A stretch of DNA of 64,000 bases, taken from Amoebophrya sp. A120 (lineage: Eukaryota; Sar; Dinophyceae; Syndiniales; Amoebophryaceae). Within the stretch, counting starts at the first letter, position 1. The number at the start of each line of letters is the position of its first letter. The position numbers and the translations under genes were made by a program. Of the stretch, positions 54,101 through 62,378 are shown piece after piece. Where the stretch lies: the NCBI GenBank assembly GCA_905178155.1, contig CAJINV010000001.1:5474757-5538756 (forward strand), in the 5' to 3' direction. Under the pieces are notes generated by a model. The model was not told the DNA's origin. It made no database searches and was given only the letters and a program-made list of their open reading frames with translations.

Positions 54101-57100
54101 GTGGCATTGACTTGGTAAAAATCATGCACGAGGGCTATCCGAACCGCTGCAGTTTCGACTACCTGGTAGAGCGGTACCAGTCCAAGCTTCCGGATTTCAA
54201 GGACGAGCAGCCGCGAACGTTCCTCGGTGCGCTGATGTTAGCTTTCGAAATCCCGAAATCAGATTACGTGATCGGAGCCAGCCGACTGTTTTTGAAAAGT
54301 GGTTGCTTGGCCGTCCTCGACCAGCTGACTGACAGCGGCGACGCGATCCCGCCGGAAGTGTTGAAGCGCCTCAAGAAAGTCATCCTGCAAAAGAAGCGAC
54401 GACGCTGTTTCCAGGCCGTGGCCCTCTGTTTGTACCTTCCCAAGTTTTTGGCCAGAGCGAAAAAGGAGAAGAACCTGAAAATGCTGAAAATCTGCGCCAT
54501 CAACTACTACCGACTGAACCGGTGGGCTTCGCGCGCCAAAAAAACGCTTCGCGATCAACGGGTTGCTGCAGCCATCGAAAAACTTCGCAAGACGTGGCGC
54601 CTAGGTCGGGTCATCGTGAGGCTTTTGCGAAACGCCCGGCGCCGCATCGCGTGCAGGAGGAACCAGGACATCGCATTCCGGCTCTACCCGGCAATGTGCC
54701 GCGCACTGAGAAAGTGGATTCTGCGGGAGCGGGAAAAGGTAAAGCGACGGATCGTGTTGTGGAATGCCGTGAAGCACTACGTAACCGTGCACAGATTCCT
54801 CAGTCGTCGCATCAAGCAGTGGAAGCAGCAGCAAAGAAAGCAGTTGCGGCAGGCGCTCGACCAAAATCTGCTGATTTTCCGGACCATTGTCCTCCTCAGG
54901 CGCCGACTCACGTCAGGGTGCATAAAGGTGCTTCCGCAGAGTCGAAGCAAAGTGTACACTGTCCGGGAGTTTGCCACGTTGCAAAAACGCAAACCTCTGT
55001 CCGCATTGCAGCGAGCACGAAGGAAGATCCGAGTGAAGCAATTATTTGCAGCGTTTTACAGACGCGCACTGTTTGTGACATTTCTGCGCCGTTACCAGCG
55101 AAGCCGAAAAGCTGGAGGGAAAGGACCTGCATCCGCCCCCACAACGCGTGTGATAGTTGTTTCCGACAAGCTATCGTTGGAGCGCCGTATGCGGAATCAC
55201 GAACTTTGGACCCACTTGTACCGCTTCGCGCTGATGGTGAAGCCGTGGAAAAGGTACGTGCGACGATTTCGCGCAAACAAGAAGCGTGGCCTGCGCACGT
55301 CAGTGCACATCAACCAGCAGGGGGAACAGCCGGTCGCACCGGGAGCAGAGAGCTCCACCGCCCCGGGCGACACCAGTGCGACGGTGCCGGTAACAGGGGA
55401 GCAGGTTGCCACGATGATGGAGTATCAAATGCAAAAATGTCTGGGTCTGGAGGAGTGAAACTTGTAATGCTGTCTGCGAATTCTGAAAATATCTGTGTTG
55501 CATGAGCAGCACGAGGAGTCAGTTCTTGGAACGCGGAGAGGGCATTTGTCATGCGTAATTAGTATCTAGAAGCTCTCAAAAAATCTGTGATGCTAGCACC
55601 AGCATCACAGACCTGACTGGTCATGCAAAATGTGCATGTCTATGGCAAATGTGCAATGTCTATTGCAAAATGTGCATGACAAGCCCCGACTCTTCCAGAC
55701 CCAGACATTTTTGCAGTTCATATAGAGATGATGCGGGCGATGCAGGAGGAGATCAAAGCTTTGCGGGCGGAGAAGAGCGACCACTCAGAGAAAAAGCGTC
55801 GCGTCCCATCCTCGTTTGACCGCAGGTCCGTCGGTGACGGCAACGAGGACGGCCGACAGTCCATCGGCACACCACCGCTCGACGGCGAGCAGAACAACAG
55901 TCTGATTTGGTCTGACGTCTCCTCCGTGAAGCCCAGTCCCAGCACCGAGTCCTGGGGAAATGCCTTCGACGACATCGGGGCCGCCATACAGTCAAGAAAC
56001 GGAGCCAAGGGCTTGGTGATGACCGGGCGCGGGACAGGCATGAACGACAGTCTGGAATTACACCCGGCGCAATCAGTGGATCTGGAAGCAGGAGCCGCTA
56101 CTACCAGCAGTCGCGGCCGGTGCAGCGTGAACTCCGTGTCTCCCTCCAAGCGGCAAGCGTGCCACATCGCGCAGAGCGGCAACGCCTCCCTTTCCTTCAA
56201 CAGCAAAACGCCGAAGCACGCGCCGGCTGGTGCCAGTACGAATACGCATGACCCCCACGGCGACAACAGTTCTTGCAGCGGCGCGACGAGTACGCGGAGT
56301 AACACGACGGTGGAGGGCGGTCGGGAGAGTAAGAAGGCGGGAGCGGTAGAGAAAAATCAGCAATTCGATATCAGTGGCTTCGCGAACAACACCGGCTTGG
56401 ATCTGGACCGCATGACAAGGGCAAAGAACAACCCGCGCTTCAACATCGATCTCGGCCGTGCGCTGGGGAGGCAGGGCAAGAAAAGTGCACTGAGTGCTAA
56501 GAGAATCGAGGGTGTGCCCGATCTGGGGACCAGCAGTCCGCAGGAACTGCAACTGGGTGATAATGCTTGTTCGCCCCCCGCGGCCGGGTTTTTCCAAGAT
56601 CGCCCCCACGTTCCGAAGCTGAACTTTCAGCCCGGGTCCCGGATCGACAAAGAGTTCGGCCCGAAAGACCAGGAAGAGCGCAGCAGCCCGGTGAGCAGCA
56701 CCTTCACGTCGGTGTCCCAACGGACCCCGAGAGACAGCACGCACTCCGCCCGCGGGGCGCCGCACCAAACGATGACGCCGAACGGACACGGTGGTCGCGG
56801 GGCTGCTCAGGGCTTTTATCCGAGCAGGTAATTTTTTTGTTTAGCATTACCATTAGCATTGCCTGATCTATCTGAGCGCGTTTACCGACAAGAAAAAGAT
56901 TAAGATAAAGAAAATTCGGTTGGTTTGATTTTGTCAAGTACTTCTATCATAGATAATAATGTGATCTATCCTCCTCTTTCAAACACAGCAACGGCAGTAT
57001 GTCCGCTCGCGGCACCCGGATGGAGAGCACGCAGTACCAGCAGCAGGCCATGTTCTACCCCCAATACCCACCCCCCGGCTGGTGCTACAACGGTGCCATG

Positions 57101-57589
57101 CCCCCGCCCGGCAGTACCATGATTCCCGAGCACGGGGATCAGCAGGAGCCCGAACCGCTGATGTCTTCGCACACGACTGACAGCTCCACGCGCTCTCGGT
57201 CCGTGGCGTCCTCTGGTTCCGGACGGTACCAACCAAACAGTTACAACCCGGGGTTCAATCCGCAGTTTTGCCCCCCCGGCGGACCGCAATTTGGGGGCCC
57301 ACCTCCACCCCCCGGATACGCAGGACCGGACGATGTGCTCTACGATCGCTGGGGCCGACCGGTCATGGGCTACGGCTTCGCCCCCCACCCGCACGGAATG
57401 CCGGGTTTCCCGCCAGGAAGCAGCGCCGGTGGGCCGATGGACGAGTACAATGGTACTGCGGGCCGTCGACACTCGCAACCCGAACAGAATAAGGATCCGA
57501 AGTCTTCACCGAATCGGCCTGGAAACATGATCACGAGGTTTGTCGGAGGAATTTTCGGCGGGGGAAGCAGCAGCAAAAACAAAAAGTGA
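51146..57589 (+). CDS. Myosin heavy chain with basic neck and long tail
   Basis: Eight exons (51146-51497, 51639-52179, 52323-53083, 53202-53266, 53512-53617, 53774-55420, 55726-56827, 56989-57589) give about 1724 residues. The motor has P-loop GESGAGKT (about 195), switch I NNNSSRFGKF (about 252), the relay region RQIGILDIYGFE, HYAGEVNYS and the actin-binding LHYIRCFKPN. From about 810 to 1130 is a strongly basic helical neck with degenerate IQ-like repeats. Residues beyond 1157 are disordered, Ser/Gly/Pro-rich, with a PPPPGY-like stretch. The class is unclear; alveolate-specific classes are likely. Introns 1, 4 and 6 have non-canonical or ambiguous 5' ends. Intron 6 is a transposon-like introner, and intron 4 may be one. 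Whether exons 7-8 belong to this gene rests on frame continuity. Confidence 0.82.
53267..53511 (+). other. Non-canonical myosin intron 4, possible introner
   Basis: Joining LNTLHEHGLMTT to NVRTTDERFTADVHKKF removes about 245 nt with no GT at the left edge. CGAA occurs at both edges. The ends show a weak inverted repeat (AGAAAAGTGCTTGC near 53270 against GCAAGCATGAATTTCT near 53477). Exact boundaries are uncertain. Confidence 0.4.
55421..55725 (+). mobile_element. Introner family A, copy in myosin intron 6
   Basis: A perfect 19-nt terminal inverted repeat, AAAAATGTCTGGGTCTGGA, lies at 55433-55451 with its complement at 55694-55712. It extends outward imperfectly to GAGTATC on the left and TATAG on the right. 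GATGATG flanks the element (55413-55419 and 55727-55733) as a likely target duplication. The interior holds a hairpin (TGTGATGCTAG...CAGCATCACA near 55587) and three tandem copies of a roughly 20-nt GCAAAATGTGCATGTCTAT-like unit (about 55624-55682). There is no coding capacity, so it is a MITE-like element. Excision as an intron keeps the frame. Confidence 0.88.
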
Positions 57590-58755
57590 GAAGTCGAGGA
57601 GGAGGTGGTGAAACAGTTGCACCAGCTTCCAGGCGGTTGAGAAATTCGATAGCGCTTCCGACAACTCCAACTGCATCCCTAGAAGACGCTTTGAAGCAAA
57701 TGATTTGATTTTTTCTACGTTTACACTTTACGTTTACTTTTCTTTAGAAGATGATTACACTTGACGCAATGGCAATGGACGACAGATCGACTCGAACATC
57801 ATACGTGGATGCCGCCTCTGGTCGTACTGTGTAGACGTGCTTGAGTTGTCTGCATCAGCAACGCCCCAGGCGGCGTGTTAGGAAGATCAACCACATCCAA
57901 AATTTCGCTTTTCCAGTAGTACCTTACCTCTCGCCCTGAATTGACTTTTCAACGAGAGTGTGATGCGCTGCTGCTGATACGAATGGGTTGATTTTTTTGC
58001 AACATTTCCTTGGTTGATTCCTTACTTTTTAATGTACATCTTATTTGATACTTATTTTCACATTGACATACTCAGTTTGAGCAATTTCATAGACAAATGA
58101 ACCTCGCCGAGGATAATTTTCCTTTCCGAATATCAGTAATTATTCTTACAATCAACGCAACGCGCTACTTACACCCGTGCGGACTTTCATCAAATTTACG
58201 AGTAGACTGGCAGGTAGGAGAAAGAAAAGGCTTGCGATCTCGGGATTAGTGAAACAAGCTGCTGAGCGACGACAGTAAACTTTCACAGGCGGACATGAAG
58301 GCCATTTGGTCGCAGGCGAAGATGAGTAACTTGCTTCTTCTTTCTTCTACCTAAAACAAAGTGCTCACACAATTCACGATGCAGCTGCTGATGAATGGTA
58401 CAATTTTTTGGCCGATAGCCACATCAAAAGTCCTCTTCTCGTCTCGAAAGTAAAACTATGGAAAGACCCACGAAGTACGCGAGGCTTCGAGTAGAATACT
58501 CGATCGCAGTTTCACCAGAAGAAAAATTTTAGAACTTTTGAAATCAGGTTACTCACCTTGATTCCCGAGACGGGAGATTTGACGAGGTATCTACGCAGCT
58601 GTTCAAAAGACTGAGAGTCAGGACGGATTTTGTTTCATTCTCCTATTCATTCTGCTTGCCCTTCTGATGATACTGATTCGAGCCAATGCCTCCAACGGCC
58701 CAGCCTCTCGCAAAAATTTTACGTCTGCTAAACGCTTTTACTGAGCAAAATAAAA
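57590..58755. other. Intergenic, nothing recognised
   Basis: About 1.2 kb of AT-rich spacer without a supported gene, repeat or RNA. Confidence 0.4.
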
Positions 58756-59667
58756 ATGATCGTGGTTCCATCGACATCGTTTCTTCCCATCCTGTCAATT
58801 CTCATCTTTGCGCATGCAACCACCGGCTCTTTTGCTCAAGTCGTCCCGGAATCCCTCGCCGGGGTGGCGGCACCACCGAACGTTCCGTCCTTATCCGGAG
58901 ATGCGCCGTTGCCTGCTCTCGGAAAAAACGGCAACAACGCGGCTGCGAATGTGGTGCACGTGCAGAAACCCCTGACCAAGTCCATTGCCGACCAAGTGAC
59001 TGATCTGTTGAACCAGGTCGGACGACAGAAGGAGGCAAACGTAATTTCCAAACTTCTGAACCGGGGGCTAGGGCCCAGCGCCGGAGAAGAACTGCAGGAC
59101 CCGACAAAACAACTTGCTTCGCCGGAAAATGGTGCTGAGACCGAGGAAGCTGCGCTTGCGAATCTCCTCCCGGGAACTTCTACAAAGAATCTCCCATCCC
59201 GCGACTCAGTCGGTAATCGCATCAAGCACTGGCAGCCGCCGGAGGAAGCAGCGCCGCTTGCGGTCGAGGGAGCGCTGGCCGCGATGCAGCGGAGGCAGTT
59301 GGAAAACGCGAAGGAAAAGGTCGACGCGGAGAAGAAGAAAGTTCGGGACCTACAGCTGAAGAAGGAAAAAAAAAGAATCGAGAAGGAGTCTCTGCAGCGA
59401 AAAGTCAAAGCGTTGGAGGAAGAATTGCAGCGGTTGACCGACCAGGAGAAGCGCGCGCAGAACACGCTGGAAATGCGGGAAAAACACGCCCAGGGGATCG
59501 AAAACCGAATGAAGGAATTGGAAGGGATTTTGAACGAATCACAACTCGCTTTCGATCCAACGGAAGAAACACGAGCGGAATCGATCGCGGAAAAGCTCGG
59601 GAATTCTATCCCGACTGAGACCACAAACACAACTAGCGCATCGTCGTCGGAAGATTCTGAGCTGTGA
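58756..59667 (+). CDS. Secreted coiled-coil protein, unknown
   Basis: Single exon, 303 residues. Residues 1-28 form a signal peptide (MIVVPSTSFLPILSILIFAH, then ATTGSFA). A linker of about 140 residues follows, including DQVTDLLNQVGRQKEANVIS. A long, highly charged coiled coil occupies about 175-265 (KEKVDAEKKKVRDLQLKKEK ...). The C-terminus is Thr/Ser-rich and acidic. No membrane anchor after the signal is seen. The protein is probably secreted or delivered to a secretory organelle. No family recognised. Confidence 0.7.
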   Translation: MIVVPSTSFLPILSILIFAHATTGSFAQVVPESLAGVAAPPNVPSLSGDAPLPALGKNGNNAAANVVHVQKPLTKSIADQVTDLLNQVGRQKEANVISKLLNRGLGPSAGEELQDPTKQLASPENGAETEEAALANLLPGTSTKNLPSRDSVGNRIKHWQPPEEAAPLAVEGALAAMQRRQLENAKEKVDAEKKKVRDLQLKKEKKRIEKESLQRKVKALEEELQRLTDQEKRAQNTLEMREKHAQGIENRMKELEGILNESQLAFDPTEETRAESIAEKLGNSIPTETTNTTSASSSEDSEL

Positions 59668-60271
59668 TGGATTTTTTTTTTCAATTTTTTGACCGGATAA
59701 AAAAATAGTTGCCTAATAATCACGCTCACCTTGTTTCTGCTGATATCCATGGAAAACCATATCCCCTATCAAATCCACGACCTACAGTCGAAAATTGAAC
59801 CAACCGAACCCAAAGATTATTTTCCACAATCTGAATCTTTCAAATATGGAATTTTGAAATCACGATGGAAAATCGATGGAAAATCGATTCAATGATGGAA
59901 TTCTTGATCATTTATTCAAATCTTGAAATCCCATATGGAATGCATATATGATACATTTTCGAAGAATATTTTCAACAGAATCCAGAGAATATTTTCATCT
60001 CACAAATATCAATATCATATGGAATTTTGAATTCTCGATGGGAAATCGTTTCATCGATGGAATTCTTGATGATTTATCCAAATCTCGAAATCCCATATCG
60101 AATCCATGATCCATCATCGAAAATTCCATCAAGAGAATCCAAAAAAGAAATAATTTTCTGAATCTCTCTATCAAATATGATTGAATGTCGATCAAATATG
60201 GAATTTTGAAATCTTTTCTTTTCTTGTTTTTCTGTCATATCTGGATATGATTCAAATTGTCTCATAGGTTC
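59668..60271. repeat. AT-rich diverged tandem repeat
   Basis: From about 59750 to 60220 the sequence is made of diverged repeats. GATGGAATTCTTGAT begins a roughly 48-bp block at 59894 and again at 60056 (162 bp apart). ATATGGAATTTTGAA recurs at about 59845, 60018 and 60192. The blocks before each also align (TCGAAAATT at about 59790 and 60117). No gene. Confidence 0.75.
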
Positions 60272-60436
60272 GAGTATCTTATGTAAAAATGTCTGGGTCT
60301 GGAAGAATATAATTTGTGATATTGCATTTGGATTTCAAAAAAATCTGTATCGTAGGACATGCATCATAGACATCAGAAATCATACAAAACATACATGAGA
60401 AATGTCAGAATTTTCCAGACCCAGACATTTTTATAG
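60272..60436 (+). mobile_element. Introner family A, free copy
   Basis: This 165-bp element has the same perfect 19-nt terminal inverted repeats as the myosin intron (60285-60303 and 60414-60432), identical base for base. The outer left end GAGTATC and right end TATAG also match. The first 60 interior bases are alignable with the myosin copy (GGAAGAATATAATTTGTGAT against GGAGGAGTGAAACTTGTAAT). It is shorter inside and lies outside any gene I can recognise, between the AT-rich repeat and the A-poor domain. Confidence 0.85.
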
Positions 60437-60648
60437 ACACATCTACCCTGGTAGAACCTTTTCGTGGAGTGACTGGAGGGAGTTTCCCCCCGTCCGTTTT
60501 TGTATATGGGCTGGCAGATCCCTAGAAGCTAATGCCTGGAGTTGTTGGTCTTCCACCCCTCTGAGTGGGGGCGGGGAAGGAGCCAACGCGGACGTAGTCC
60601 GCAGGTTTCGCGGGATAGTTTGCTGTGTGATGGATTCACATCGTTCTC

Positions 60649-60945
60649 GCGTCCTAATGAATGGTAGCTCATGTGCTCAGAGTGCACCGCAGTGCCATTC
60701 CGCCATTGAGGGCGCTTCCCAGCGGGGAAGGGTGATTTAGGAAGGTTGCGTTCTAATGAATGGTAGCTCATGTGCTCAGAGTGCACCGTAGTGCCATTCC
60801 GCCACTGAGGGCGTTTCCCAGCGGGGAAGGGTGATTTAGGAAGTTTTCGCTTTAATGGATGCTAGCTCATGTGCTCAGAGTGCACCGCAGTGCCATTCCG
60901 CCACTGAGGGCGCTTCCCAGCGGGGAAGATGGGTTTCAGGATGGT
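60649..60945 (+). repeat. 99-bp tandem repeat, three copies
   Basis: Three head-to-tail units of about 99 bp start near 60649, 60748 and 60847. Each contains TAGCTCATGTGCTCAGAGTG, CAGTGCCATTCCGCC or its one-base variant, and TTCCCAGCGGGGAAG. They differ at only a few positions each, so they are fairly young. Confidence 0.9.
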
Positions 60946-62326
60946 TTTGCGGTTTTTACAACTAGTAACTGGATTAGGAGGTCGAAGTACTAAGATGCCT
61001 ACTCATGGATATTTCTGTTTTTCGAGCCCCTGGGAATATGGGCTGTTCTTTGTTTTCGCTCCTCATTAGGGCAGGATGTTTCATTCCGAGCTCTGGCCCT
61101 CAAGCTCGGGGTCCTAGATTGGCTTGCTGGACGAGTTTGTTTTTGTTCGCGCTTCTGGGGAATATGCGGCAGTGCTGGAGAGCAATTTGGATGCTGCTCA
61201 GGGTGCAAGGCGGGTTTTGCTCGCCCTTCGATATGTTGCGGGTTTTTCAACTTACTAGCTACTACTCCGAGTAAGGGCAGGAGGCTCGGAAGCCTCGTTT
61301 GGGAAGCCCTGTCGGGGCCAGATGCCTCGCTGTGCTGGTTTTTAGCTTGAGAGCAGCTACTCCCCTGCCGGGTCGCGTCTCTACTCCTTTTTACACCAGA
61401 GAAGCTTCGCTTCGTCCTCGGTCTCAATGGGTCGGTAGTATAGTGCTGCGCGGTGTTGTCAGCGAGTGTACAAAACCTCCAGCCGGGAGCGCATGGGTCG
61501 ACAACTAGAGGCTTGGCACTTAGGGATGCGAGGTGGTGGGGCTCGCTGCAGTTCTATTGGCGATTGGTTTTACTAGGGTTGGCCCTGTTGACGGCGGTGA
61601 GGATACTTACTTTGTTTCGGATGCGCGTATAGCTCGCATTCCGTTGGGGGCGCGGAGCCAGTGTCTATTCTATCCTGCCTGTTGGCCGTTTCGATAGATT
61701 TATTTTAGGCTGGGGCCTGGATCATTTTACACATTGGAAGTTTTCCGTTCAGGGGCCCGTAGTGCTACCCTCTGCTTCGCTTTGTTGATACTGCGGTCTA
61801 GTGCATCTCTTTTCGCGGTGGAACTTCCCGGACCTGGGGCACTTCTGTTTTCGGAAGGCTGGCTAGATGCCTCACAGCGCTGGCACTTATCTCGGCGGCT
61901 GCCTTTTTCTTTTACTTTTTCGGATTGGCCTTACAGTCTCATCTGCACCACACCAGGGGAGCTCCGCTCTGTCCTCGGTCTCGCCTTGCTTTGGGAACAG
62001 GGGTCGTTTGGCACTGGCGGTACCCAATCCGTTACCCTTGCGAACTTGTTCCCTGGCTGGGGCTGGTGGTTTGGTGTCCCCTTCGTTCGCCCTCTGTTCC
62101 CATCGCGGGGCGGGGCCGAGGTTTTGTTTCGTGGATGATGGACCGCGCCAAAATTTGTCTGTGGCGCGGGCATTATTGTGGCGGGAAGGCCCAGCTGGGC
62201 TGGGGTTGAGTAGGGTGCGCTATTCGTGGCACCCTTGCGGGGTAGCTGGTCGTACTGGGGGTACGGAACTCGTCTTCGCGTAGACGTGCGTGGGGGTCTC
62301 CCGCTCGCTCGGGTCTAGTGGTTGAG

Positions 62327-62346
62327 AGGCCTACTAGAGGTTCTGG

Positions 62347-62378
<32 letters not shown>
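62327..62378. other. Poly-T tract after a short hairpin
   Basis: An inverted repeat GAGGCC...GGCCTC (about 62327-62350) is followed directly by 28 T. On the + strand this resembles an RNA polymerase III stop; on the - strand it resembles a retroelement poly-A tail. Neither reading is backed by a recognised gene. Confidence 0.4.

Noticed and set aside
60999-61427. 142-codon minus-strand frame in the A-poor domain
   Set aside because: A T-poor strand has few stop codons, so long frames are expected by chance. The translation is low-complexity and basic.
61734-62283. Overlapping + strand frames of 134-138 codons in the A-poor domain
   Set aside because: Three frames are open at once because of composition, and none shows protein-like features.
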